Of a DNA stretch of 7,560 nt, positions 1 through 5,766 are shown piece after piece. The translations under genes were made by a program, and so were the position numbers. Where the stretch lies: positions 1-7,560 of the forward strand of contig DAOVYU010000035.1 of NCBI GenBank assembly GCA_030635465.1, read 5' to 3'. This stretch comes from Bacteroidales bacterium. GTDB taxonomy: Bacteria > Bacteroidota > Bacteroidia > Bacteroidales > JAADJA01. The notes under the pieces were generated by a model. The model was given only the letters and a program-made list of their open reading frames with translations, ran no database searches and had not been told where the DNA came from. Each line of letters opens with the position of its first letter. Positions within the stretch are counted from its first letter, which is position 1.

Positions 1-208
1 TGTTGAGAATGTAGATACTAAAATTGGATATCAGGCCATCAAAGCCATAGTTACTCTTGCAGAAATGGTGGGGGATGTAACATCACTCAGAACTATGACT
101 TCAGGTAGGGGAACTTACAGCCTGGAATTCTCACATTATGCACAAACACCGCAAGATGTGAAAGAAAATGTAATGTATAAAATTAAAGGATATTTGGTAA
201 CTGTTTAA
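1..208 (+). CDS. fusA: Elongation factor G, C-terminal fragment (5' end outside window)
   Basis: EF-G is the cytosolic GTPase that moves tRNAs and mRNA through the ribosome after each peptide bond and helps recycle ribosomes. Only the last 68 codons are present, read from base 2 to the TAA at 206-208. They cover the second half of domain V: LAEMVGD, SLRTMTSGRGTYSLEFSHY, then a short basic/hydrophobic tail ending KGYLVTV. The LRxxTxGRGxYxxEF core and the C-terminal position are typical of EF-G. Compared with the family motif PLxEMFGY, this copy reads TLAEMVGD, which is unusual. The gene ends 17 bases before rpsJ, so it is the last str-operon gene joined to the S10 cluster, an arrangement known in Bacteroidota, where tuf lies elsewhere. 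Since the GTPase domain is not visible, an EF-G paralogue cannot be strictly excluded, but the context favours the housekeeping copy. Confidence 0.93.
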   Translation, partial: VENVDTKIGYQAIKAIVTLAEMVGDVTSLRTMTSGRGTYSLEFSHYAQTPQDVKENVMYKIKGYLVTV

Positions 209-225
209 TATAAACTTATTATAAC

Positions 226-531
226 GTGAGTCAAAGAATTAGAATAAAACTGAAATCATACGATCATAACCTGGTAGACAAATCTGCTGAAAAGATCGTA
301 AAAACTGTAAAGACTACTGGTGCTGTTGTAAGTGGTCCAATTCCACTACCAACAAACAAAAAGATCTTTACAGTAAACAGGTCGACATTTGTAAATAAGA
401 AATCAAGAGAACAATTTCAGTTATGTTCTTATAAAAGATTACTTGACATATACAGTTCGACAACTAAAACGATTGATGCGCTAATGAAATTGGAGTTGCC
501 AAGTGGTGTTGAAGTTGAGATCAAGGTATAA
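226..531 (+). CDS. rpsJ: 30S ribosomal protein S10 (uS10)
   Basis: S10 is a 30S head protein. In many bacteria it also acts as NusE, pairing with NusB in transcription antitermination and contacting NusG to couple ribosomes to RNA polymerase. The 101-residue product matches the usual 101-103 length. It starts SQRIRIKLKSYDH, has GPIPLPT at about 38-43, the loop segment RSTFVNKKSREQF at about 52-64, and ends ALMKLELPSGVEVEIKV. In E. coli the loop reads ISPHVNK and a later motif has THLRL; here they are RSTFVNK and SYKRL, as I recall for Bacteroidota. The start is GTG at 226: the SQRIRI sequence begins at the family's normal N-terminus and there is no in-frame ATG near it. No Shine-Dalgarno precedes it. 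It follows fusA by 17 bases, leaving no room for the long leader that precedes this gene in E. coli. Confidence 0.97.
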   Translation: MSQRIRIKLKSYDHNLVDKSAEKIVKTVKTTGAVVSGPIPLPTNKKIFTVNRSTFVNKKSREQFQLCSYKRLLDIYSSTTKTIDALMKLELPSGVEVEIKV

Positions 532-568
532 TTAAATTGAAGATTAAGAATTTTTAAAAGATATTCAG

Positions 569-1198
569 ATGTCAGGAATTATTGGGAAAAAAATAGGTAT
601 GACCAGTATCTTTGATCAGGATGGAAAAAATATTCCATGTACAGTCATTGAAGCAGGTCCTTGTGTTGTAACCCAGGTTAAAACCAAAAAGGTGGATGGA
701 TACGATGCAATTCAGATAGCATTTGATGATAAAAAGGATAAGCACACGACTAAAGCTTTAAAAGGGCATTTCGCCAAAGCTGGTGTTTCCCCAAAAAGAT
801 ATGTTACTGAATTCACCCGTTTTGAAAAAGGACATGAAAAGAAATTTGGAGATGTACTGAAAGCTGACATTTTCACAGAAGGGGAATACATTGATGTTGT
901 TGGAACAAGTAAAGGAAAAGGTTTTCAGGGTGTAGTAAAACGTTACAACTTTAAAGGAGTAAATGATGCAACGCATGGTCAACACAACAGATTGAGGGCA
1001 CCTGGTTCAATTGGAGCTTCTTCATGGCCTTCACGCGTATTCAAGGGAATGAGAATGGCTGGCCGTATGGGAAACAGCAGGGTTAAAATGATTAACCTCA
1101 AAGTGATGAAAATTATTCCTGAAAAAAATATTGTTGTTATTAAAGGATCTGTTCCAGGTCCTAATGGTTCATATGTAATACTTGAAAGATGGAGTTAG
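569..1198 (+). CDS. rplC: 50S ribosomal protein L3 (uL3)
   Basis: L3 binds 23S rRNA early in 50S assembly; its long central loop reaches towards the peptidyl-transferase centre. The 209-residue product is close to the usual bacterial length. It begins SGIIGKKIGMTSIF, has HFAKAGV at about 67-73, VGTSKGKGFQGVVKR at about 111-125, and the loop HGQHNRLRAPGSIG at 136-149 followed by VFKGMRMAGRMGN at 157-169. In E. coli the loop continues QNQTPG, whose second Gln (Q150) is N5-methylated by PrmB. Here it continues ASSWPS, with Ser at the aligned position, so that modification is not possible there. The ATG at 569 matches the family N-terminus. The gene is separated from rpsJ by 37 bases, the longest gap in the window, with no hairpin seen. 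Its last 10 bases overlap the start of rplD. Confidence 0.97.
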   Translation: MSGIIGKKIGMTSIFDQDGKNIPCTVIEAGPCVVTQVKTKKVDGYDAIQIAFDDKKDKHTTKALKGHFAKAGVSPKRYVTEFTRFEKGHEKKFGDVLKADIFTEGEYIDVVGTSKGKGFQGVVKRYNFKGVNDATHGQHNRLRAPGSIGASSWPSRVFKGMRMAGRMGNSRVKMINLKVMKIIPEKNIVVIKGSVPGPNGSYVILERWS

Positions 1199-1821
1199 AA
1201 GTATATAACATCAGTGGCCAAAAGACGGCCAAAAAAGCTAAGCTGAATAAAAATATCTTTGGTGTTGAACCAAATGATCATGCCATCTATTTAGATGTAA
1301 AACAGCATATGGCAAATAAACGTCAGGGTACCCACAAGACAAAAGAAAGGGGCGAGGTTAAAGGTAGTACCAGAAAGATTAAAAGACAAAAAGGTACCGG
1401 AACCGCACGTTTTGGCGATATTAAAAATCCGATATTCAGAGGTGGTGGTAGAACTTTTGGTCCAGAACCAAGAGACTATTTCTTTAAACTGAATAAGAAA
1501 CTGAAAAAAGTTGCCAGAAAATCTGCATTGTCTTACAAAGCAAAAGAGAAGAGCATTATTATTCTGGAAGATTTCACATTTGATGCTCCCAAAACAAAAA
1601 GTTTTGTTGAACTCATTAGCAACCTTGAGTTAAATGATAAAAAAGTATTGTTGGTATTGAGTGGGATTGATAAAAATGTTTATCTGTCTTCAAGGAACTT
1701 AGGAAAAACGAAAGTTATAAAAGCATCTGATATCAATACATATGATATTTTAAATGCTAATAATTTATTAATAGCAGAGAGTTCATTGGCAGAAATTGAA
1801 AAGATTCATTCAGTAAATTAA
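1189..1821 (+). CDS. rplD: 50S ribosomal protein L4 (uL4)
   Basis: L4 binds 23S rRNA; its extended loop lines the peptide exit tunnel beside L22, where macrolides bind. The 210-residue product shows the tunnel loop RQKGTGTARFGDIKNPIFRG at about 66-85, then GRTFGPEPRDYFFKLNKKLK to about 106, and ARKSALSYKAK at about 109-119. The C-terminal globular half is more variable. E. coli has GTGRARSG where this protein has GTGTARFG; I regard this as lineage variation, not resistance. The ATG at 1189 lies inside rplC, giving a 10-base overlap, and the N-terminus MELEVYNISG fits the family, so translation is probably coupled to L3. In E. coli L4 represses its own operon through the S10 leader; no such leader is visible here, so that control cannot be assumed. 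Confidence 0.96.
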   Translation: MELEVYNISGQKTAKKAKLNKNIFGVEPNDHAIYLDVKQHMANKRQGTHKTKERGEVKGSTRKIKRQKGTGTARFGDIKNPIFRGGGRTFGPEPRDYFFKLNKKLKKVARKSALSYKAKEKSIIILEDFTFDAPKTKSFVELISNLELNDKKVLLVLSGIDKNVYLSSRNLGKTKVIKASDINTYDILNANNLLIAESSLAEIEKIHSVN

Positions 1822-1835
1822 AAAATAGCGATACG

Positions 1836-2126
1836 ATGAATATTATTATTAAGCCGGTAATAACAGAAAAAATGACTGATTTGGGCGAGAAATTGAATCG
1901 CTATGGTTTTATTGTTCATAAAAAAGCAAATAAACTGCAAATCAAAAATGCTGTTGAAGAACTTTATGGAGTTGATGTTAATACTGTTAATACCATGAAT
2001 TATTCAGGCAAACAAAAATCGCGAAATACTAAATCAGGAGCGATTACTGGCAGAACAAGTGCTTACAAAAAGGCTATAGTTACATTAGCCGATGGTGAAA
2101 CAATTGATTTTTATAGCAATATATAA
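1836..2126 (+). CDS. rplW: 50S ribosomal protein L23 (uL23)
   Basis: L23 sits at the exit of the polypeptide tunnel and is the docking site for trigger factor and the signal recognition particle. The 96-residue product has the family hallmarks: IIKPVITEKM at about 3-13, YGFIVHKKANKLQIKNAVE at about 23-41, LYGVDVNTVNTMN at about 43-55, and the basic strand region GRTSAYKKAIVTLADGETID at about 72-91. It ends FYSNI, a C-terminus I recall from Bacteroidota L23. The ATG at 1836 is chosen because it gives the standard N-terminus just before the IKPVITEK motif. It follows rplD by 14 bases with no Shine-Dalgarno and precedes rplB by 9. Confidence 0.97.
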   Translation: MNIIIKPVITEKMTDLGEKLNRYGFIVHKKANKLQIKNAVEELYGVDVNTVNTMNYSGKQKSRNTKSGAITGRTSAYKKAIVTLADGETIDFYSNI

Positions 2127-2135
2127 TATAGATAG

Positions 2136-2960
2136 ATGGCTTTAAAGAAATTCAAACCGACAACAGCTGGTCAACGATTTAAACTAATAAGTGCGTTTGA
2201 TGAAGTAACTACCGCATCTCCTGAGAAGAGTTTGCTCGCACCAAGGAAGAAATCAGGTGGTAGGAATAGTGAAGGTAAAATGACCATGCGTTATTTAGGT
2301 GGTGGTCATAAGCAGAAGTATAGAATCATTGACTTTAAAAGAGATAAAGAAGATATTCCTGCAACAGTTAAATCTGTTGAGTATGATCCTAACCGAACTG
2401 CACGTATTGCATTGGTTTTTTATGCCGATGGAGAAAAAAGATACATTGTGGCTCCTCAGGGATTAAAGGTTGGATCTGAAATTGTCAGCGGCAAAGGTGT
2501 TTCTCCAGATGTTGGAAATACATTATATCTGAGTGAAATTCCATTCGGAACTATTATTCATAATATCGAATTACGTCCGGGTCAGGGTGCTAAAATGGCT
2601 AGAAGTGCCGGTTCTTATGCACAATTGATGTCGCGTGATGGAAAATTTGCAATCATTAAACTTCCATCAGGAGAAACCAGGATGATACTTCAAACCTGTA
2701 AAGCAACTATTGGAATGGTATCTAATAGCGATCATAGTCTTGAGGTATCAGGAAAAGCTGGTAGAAGCAGGTGGCTCGGTCGCAGACCAAGAGTTCGTGG
2801 TGTTGTTATGAACCCGGTTGACCATCCGATGGGTGGAGGTGAAGGCCGTTCATCTGGAGGACATCCAAGATCACGTAAAGGATTACCTGCAAAAGGTTAT
2901 AAAACCAGAAGCAAGAAAAAATCTTCAGATAAGTATATAATTGAAAAAAGGAAAAAATAA
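2136..2960 (+). CDS. rplB: 50S ribosomal protein L2 (uL2)
   Basis: L2 is a large, highly conserved 23S rRNA-binding protein needed for subunit joining and peptidyl-transferase activity. The 274-residue length is standard. Visible landmarks are RKKSGGRNSEGKMTMRYLGG at about 37-56 and KQKYRIIDFKRDK at about 59-71. They continue with SVEYDPNRTARIAL at about 80-93, IPFGTIIHNIELRPGQGAKM at about 135-154, and RPRVRGVVMNPVDHPMGGGE at 217-236. His230 of VDHP corresponds to the essential E. coli His229 (numbered without Met) and is present. The next His of the E. coli HPHGGG motif is Met here, a form I recall from Bacteroidota. The C-terminus is strongly basic (KKSSDKYIIEKRKK). The ATG at 2136 follows rplW by 9 bases and gives the usual short N-terminus MALKKFKPTT. 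Confidence 0.98.
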   Translation: MALKKFKPTTAGQRFKLISAFDEVTTASPEKSLLAPRKKSGGRNSEGKMTMRYLGGGHKQKYRIIDFKRDKEDIPATVKSVEYDPNRTARIALVFYADGEKRYIVAPQGLKVGSEIVSGKGVSPDVGNTLYLSEIPFGTIIHNIELRPGQGAKMARSAGSYAQLMSRDGKFAIIKLPSGETRMILQTCKATIGMVSNSDHSLEVSGKAGRSRWLGRRPRVRGVVMNPVDHPMGGGEGRSSGGHPRSRKGLPAKGYKTRSKKKSSDKYIIEKRKK

Positions 2961-2969
2961 GAATAGCAT

Positions 2970-3248
2970 ATGAGCCGATCACTTAAAAAAGGACCATATA
3001 TCCACTACAAACTGGAGAAGAAAGTACTTCAAAATGTGGAAGCAAAGAAAAAGCAAGTCATTAAAACCTGGTCAAGAGCATCTATGATATCTCCTGATTT
3101 TGTTGGGCAGACAATTGCAGTGCATAATGGCAATAAATTTATCCCGGTTTACATAACCGAAAATATGGTAGGACATAAATTAGGTGAATTTGCTCCTACA
3201 CGTATATTCAGAGGTCATGCAGGAAGCAAGGATAGAGGCAATAGATAA
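2970..3248 (+). CDS. rpsS: 30S ribosomal protein S19 (uS19)
   Basis: S19 lies in the 30S head next to S13, where it contributes to the intersubunit bridge with L5 and contacts A-site tRNA. The 92-residue product is the normal size and begins SRSLKKGPYI. It also has KTWSRASMISPDFVGQTIAV at about 32-51, HNGNKFIPVYITENMVGHKL at about 52-71, and GEFAPTRIFRGHAG at about 72-85. It ends in a basic tail, SKDRGNR. The ATG at 2970 is nine bases after rplB and gives the invariant N-terminus. The gene ends in two in-frame tandem TAA codons (3246-3251), with a third TAA two codons later. A 33-base A/T-rich gap to rplV follows. Confidence 0.98.
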   Translation: MSRSLKKGPYIHYKLEKKVLQNVEAKKKQVIKTWSRASMISPDFVGQTIAVHNGNKFIPVYITENMVGHKLGEFAPTRIFRGHAGSKDRGNR

Positions 3249-3281
3249 TAATATTAAGTTAAAATATAAAAATTAGGTAAA

Positions 3282-3683
3282 ATGGGAGCCAGAAAACGAA
3301 CTAGTTCTGAAATGATGAAAGAGGCGAGAAAGCAAGTAGCTTTTGCGAAGCTCAATAATTGTCCTACATCACCCAGAAAAATGAGATTAGTTGCAGGTAT
3401 GGTCAGAGGTGTTGAAGTTGAAAAAGCTTTACATATATTGAAGCATTCTCCTCAGGCAGCAGCAATCAGATTGCATAAGCTTTTATTATCAGCAATAGCA
3501 AATTGGCAAGCTAAAAATGAAGGAGAAAGAATTGAAGATGCAAATTTATTTGTTAAAGAGATTTCTGTTGATAGCGCTCGTATGTTAAGACGGATTCAAA
3601 CAGCTCCACAAGGACGTGCTTATCGTATTCGCAAACGGTCAAATCATGTTACCTTGATAATTGATAACAAACAAGATAATTAA
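3282..3683 (+). CDS. rplV: 50S ribosomal protein L22 (uL22)
   Basis: L22 contacts all 23S rRNA domains; its long beta-hairpin lines the exit tunnel opposite L4. The 133-residue product is longer than E. coli L22 (110) because of an N-terminal extension, MGARKRTSSEMMKEARKQVA, which I recall as the Bacteroidota form. The core follows: NCPTSPRKMRLVAGMVRG at about 26-43, ALHILKHSPQAAA at about 49-61, and LLSAIANWQAKN at about 68-79. The hairpin is RMLRRIQTAPQGRAYRIRKR at 100-119, then the strand NHVTLII. The hairpin carries the typical QGRAYRI motif. The ATG at 3282 gives the full extension; internal ATGs at 3312 and 3315 would remove its first ten or so residues and are less likely. The leader (GGTAAA just upstream) has no clear Shine-Dalgarno. 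Confidence 0.96.
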   Translation: MGARKRTSSEMMKEARKQVAFAKLNNCPTSPRKMRLVAGMVRGVEVEKALHILKHSPQAAAIRLHKLLLSAIANWQAKNEGERIEDANLFVKEISVDSARMLRRIQTAPQGRAYRIRKRSNHVTLIIDNKQDN

Positions 3684-3714
3684 AATAACTATTTTATAAT
3701 ATAAACACAGTTTA

Positions 3715-4443
3715 ATGGGACAAAAAACAAATCCGATAGGCCTTCGACTGGGAATCATCAAAGGATGGGATTCCAACTGGTTTGGAGGTAATAACTATGG
3801 GCAGAAATTACTGGAAGATGATAAAATCAGAAAGTATTTAAATGCCAGGTTATCCAAAGCCGGTATTTCAAAAATCCTGATCGAACGAACTTTAAAACTG
3901 GTTACTGTTACTATTTTTACTGCTCGTCCAGGAATAATTATTGGTAAAGGTGGACAGGAAGTTGATAAACTGAAAGAAGAGTTAAAAAAATTAACACAAA
4001 AAGAAATTCAGATTAATATTTCAGAGATTAAGCGTCCTGAACTTGATGCTGTAATCGTTGCAAATTCAATTGCAAAACAAATTGAAGGAAGAATTTCTTA
4101 TAGAAGGGCAATCAAGACATCTATTGCTTCAACCATGAGAATTGGTGCTGAAGGAATCAAGGTCTTAATATCCGGAAGGTTAGGTGGTGCAGAAATGGCT
4201 CGTGGTGAAATTTATAAGGATGGAAGAACTCCATTGCATACTTTACGTGCTGACATTGATTACGCATTGGTAGAAGCTCATACTACATATGGTCGTATTG
4301 GTGTAAAGGTTTGGATTTGCAAAGGTGAGATTTATGGTAAGCCAGATTTAACTGCCCAGTTTACTCAGGACAAAAAGAAGCAGCAACATGGTTCCCATGG
4401 TGGACCAAGAGGTGGTGCTAAACGTGGTAGAGGAAGAAGATAA
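3715..4443 (+). CDS. rpsC: 30S ribosomal protein S3 (uS3)
   Basis: S3 is a 30S head protein at the mRNA entry tunnel; with S4 and S5 it helps unwind incoming mRNA. The 242-residue product has the N-terminal helix region GQKTNPIGLRLGIIKGWDS at 2-20. A type II KH domain follows, with RPGIIIGKGGQEV at 71-83, the GxxG loop being GKGG at 77-80. The conserved C-domain includes basic SYRRAIKTSI at 128-137 (matching the mRNA-unwinding Arg/Lys patch), GRLGGAEMAR at 154-163, and GRTPLHTLRADIDYALVEAH at 170-189. The last 25 residues form a Lys/Gln/Gly/Arg-rich tail ending RGGAKRGRGRR, probably disordered and RNA-contacting. The ATG at 3715 gives the family N-terminus and lies 31 bases after rplV. The stop is doubled in frame (TAATAA). 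Confidence 0.98.
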   Translation: MGQKTNPIGLRLGIIKGWDSNWFGGNNYGQKLLEDDKIRKYLNARLSKAGISKILIERTLKLVTVTIFTARPGIIIGKGGQEVDKLKEELKKLTQKEIQINISEIKRPELDAVIVANSIAKQIEGRISYRRAIKTSIASTMRIGAEGIKVLISGRLGGAEMARGEIYKDGRTPLHTLRADIDYALVEAHTTYGRIGVKVWICKGEIYGKPDLTAQFTQDKKKQQHGSHGGPRGGAKRGRGRR

Positions 4444-4470
4444 TAATATTAGGGGAATCATTATAATACG

Positions 4471-4476
4471 AAGGAG
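4471..4476 (+). promoter_or_regulatory. Shine-Dalgarno-like AAGGAG before rplP, too close to the start
   Basis: AAGGAG ends only two bases before the rplP ATG at 4479, whereas a working Shine-Dalgarno usually leaves about 5-9. A second purine run, AGGGGA, lies at 4451-4456, too far upstream. Bacteroidota ribosomes are known to mask the anti-Shine-Dalgarno, so this purine run may act only as an unstructured A-rich leader. It is listed because such motifs are rare in this window. Confidence 0.3.
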
Positions 4477-4478
4477 TA

Positions 4479-4910
4479 ATGTTACAACCAAGGAAAACAA
4501 AATACAGGAAACAACAAAAAGGGAAAATGAAGGGCAATGCCATGCGCGGAAACCAATTAGCTTTTGGCTCATTTGGTATCAAAGCATTGGAAGAATCCTG
4601 GATTACTGGAAGACAAATAGAAGCTGCTCGTCAGGCTGTTACACGTAGGATGAAACGTGAAGGACAGTTGTGGATTCGTATCTTCCCCGATAAACCTATT
4701 ACTAAAAAACCTGCAGAGGTACGTATGGGTAAAGGTAAAGGTGCTCCCGAAATGTTTGTTGCAAGAGTAAGTCCGGGTAGAATAATGTTTGAAGCAGAAG
4801 GTGTTTCATTGGAAACAGCAAAAGAAGCTTTAAGACTAGCTGCCCAAAAATTACCTATAACTACAAAGTTTGTAGTAAGAAGAGATTACGTTGAAGATTC
4901 AAATATTTAA
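4479..4910 (+). CDS. rplP: 50S ribosomal protein L16 (uL16)
   Basis: L16 joins the 50S late, near the A-site finger, and helps place A-site tRNA. The 143-residue product begins MLQPRKTKYRKQQKGKMKGN. It has the signature FGSFGIKALEESWITGRQIE at about 29-48, AARQAVTRRMKREGQLWIRI at about 49-68, and FPDKPITKKPAEVRMGKGKG at 69-88, then APEMFVARVSPGRIMFE. Arg82 of VRMGKGKG aligns with E. coli Arg81, the residue hydroxylated by YcfD/RoxA where that enzyme exists. The ATG at 4479 gives the invariant MLQP N-terminus. A 35-base A/T-rich gap separates it from rpsC; the rpmC start comes three bases after its stop. Confidence 0.98.
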   Translation: MLQPRKTKYRKQQKGKMKGNAMRGNQLAFGSFGIKALEESWITGRQIEAARQAVTRRMKREGQLWIRIFPDKPITKKPAEVRMGKGKGAPEMFVARVSPGRIMFEAEGVSLETAKEALRLAAQKLPITTKFVVRRDYVEDSNI

Positions 4911-4913
4911 GAA

Positions 4914-5129
4914 ATGGAACAAGAAGTAATTAAGGAACTTTCAACTGCAGATTTGATCGAACGTCTTGAAGACGAATCGAAACAACTGGTGAAATTAAAA
5001 TTAAACCATGCAGTTTCTCCCTTAGAAAATCCTAATAAAATCATGGTATATAGAAAAATTATTGCCAGGATTAAAACGGAACTGAGAAAAAGAGAGCTTG
5101 TAGAACAAAAAACTAGCGAAAATAAATAA
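4914..5129 (+). CDS. rpmC: 50S ribosomal protein L29 (uL29)
   Basis: L29 is a small helical-hairpin protein at the exit-tunnel rim beside L23, part of the docking area for nascent-chain factors. The 71-residue product is slightly longer than E. coli L29 (63), with extra charged residues at both ends. The family pattern is visible as LSTADLIERLEDESKQLVKL at about 9-28, KLNHAVSPLENPNKI at about 29-43, then VYRKIIARIKTELRKREL at about 45-62, where the RxxxARIKTxLRxRE motif is diagnostic. The ATG at 4914 lies three bases after the rplP stop. The stop overlaps the rpsQ start by one base (TAATG), suggesting coupled translation. Confidence 0.96.
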   Translation: MEQEVIKELSTADLIERLEDESKQLVKLKLNHAVSPLENPNKIMVYRKIIARIKTELRKRELVEQKTSENK

Positions 5130-5389
5130 TGGAAACTACCAGGAAATTACGCAAAGAAAGAACGGGACTCGTGGTGAGTGACAAAATGGATAAGTCTATT
5201 GTTGTTATAGTTGAACGTAAAGTGAAACATCCTATGTATGGTAAGTTTGTTAAAAAAACAACGAAGTTTATTGCTCATGATGAAAAGAATGAGTGTAACT
5301 CCGGTGATACCGTACGGATAATGGAAACAAGACCATTGAGTAAAAATAAGTGTTGGAGATTAGTTGAAATCATAGAAAGGGCTAAATAA
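5129..5389 (+). CDS. rpsQ: 30S ribosomal protein S17 (uS17)
   Basis: S17 is a primary 16S rRNA-binding protein of the 30S body with an OB fold. The 86-residue product is the normal size. It begins METTRKLRKERTGLVVSDKM, then DKSIVVIVERKVKHPMYGKF at about 21-40, KKTTKFIAHDEKNECNSGDT at about 42-61, VRIMETRPLSKNKCWRLVEI at about 62-81. The VSDKMDKSIVV, HPxYGKF and ETRPLSKxKxWRLVEI motifs are diagnostic. The ATG at 5129 shares its A with the last base of the rpmC stop. Its own stop is two bases before the rplN ATG, so rpmC, rpsQ and rplN form a tightly packed unit. Confidence 0.98.
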   Translation: METTRKLRKERTGLVVSDKMDKSIVVIVERKVKHPMYGKFVKKTTKFIAHDEKNECNSGDTVRIMETRPLSKNKCWRLVEIIERAK

Positions 5390-5391
5390 CG

Positions 5392-5760
5392 ATGATACAA
5401 CAAGAATCTAGATTAGCTGTAGCTGATAATAGTGGAGCAAAGGAAGTACTTTGTATCCGGGTTCTGGGTGGAACCAAAAGAAGATATGCATCCATTGGCG
5501 ATAAAATCGTTGTAACAGTGAAGAATGCATTACCCTCAGGAAATATTAAAAAAGGAACTGTTACAAAAGCAGTTGTAGTTAGAACAAGAAAAGAAAACAG
5601 ACGTCCTGATGGTTCTTATATTCGATTTGACGATAATGCTGTAGTGCTATTGAATGCTTCAGGTGAAATGATTGGAACACGTATTTTTGGTCCAGTTGCC
5701 AGGGAGTTAAGAGAAAAGCAATACATGAAAATTGTTTCATTAGCACCTGAAGTGCTTTAA
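5392..5760 (+). CDS. rplN: 50S ribosomal protein L14 (uL14)
   Basis: L14 is a beta-barrel 50S protein at the subunit interface, forming a bridge with 16S rRNA; the silencing factor RsfS binds it. The 122-residue length is exactly that of most bacteria. It begins MIQQESRLAVADNSGAKEVL, then CIRVLGGTKRRYASIGDKIV at about 21-40, VTVKNALPSGNIKKGTVTKA at about 41-60, VVVRTRKENRRPDGSYIRFD at about 61-80. After this come DNAVVLLN and GTRIFGPVARELR, all strongly conserved. The ATG at 5392 is two bases after rpsQ. After the stop at 5758-5760 there are two further in-frame TAA codons before rplX. Confidence 0.98.
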   Translation: MIQQESRLAVADNSGAKEVLCIRVLGGTKRRYASIGDKIVVTVKNALPSGNIKKGTVTKAVVVRTRKENRRPDGSYIRFDDNAVVLLNASGEMIGTRIFGPVARELREKQYMKIVSLAPEVL

Positions 5761-5766
5761 TAATAA

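Noticed and set aside
189..196. GATATTTG near the end of fusA as a possible rpsJ promoter
   Set aside because: It misses the first base of the -7 consensus and has no -33 TTTG at the right distance.
532..568. The longest intergenic gap (rpsJ-rplC) as a site for a terminator, small RNA or promoter
   Set aside because: It is A/T-rich with no stable stem, no TTTG/TAnnTTTG pair and no repeat; I see only a spacer.
758..985. Minus-strand open frame inside rplC
   Set aside because: It lies wholly within a conserved L3 gene, its product is low-complexity Phe/Ser/Asn-rich and resembles no family, so it is a shadow.
1211..1238. Direct repeat GGCCAAAA in the start of rplD
   Set aside because: It is short, encodes the Lys/Ala-rich N-terminus and has no further copies nearby.
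4348..4572. Minus-strand open frame, hydrophobic, across rpsC-rplP
   Set aside because: The Leu/Ile/Ser-rich product is the reverse read of the Gly/Arg-rich S3 tail and the rplP start, not a membrane protein gene.
4388..4648. Plus-strand open frame overlapping the rpsC end and the rplP start
   Set aside because: It is out of frame with two clear ribosomal protein genes and its product has no recognisable motif.
5242..5249. TAAGTTTG, a perfect match to the Bacteroidota -7 box TAnnTTTG, inside rpsQ (another, TATTTTTG, at 5682-5689 in rplN)
   Set aside because: Neither has a TTTG -33 box at about 19-21 bases upstream and both encode conserved residues, so chance matches are likely.
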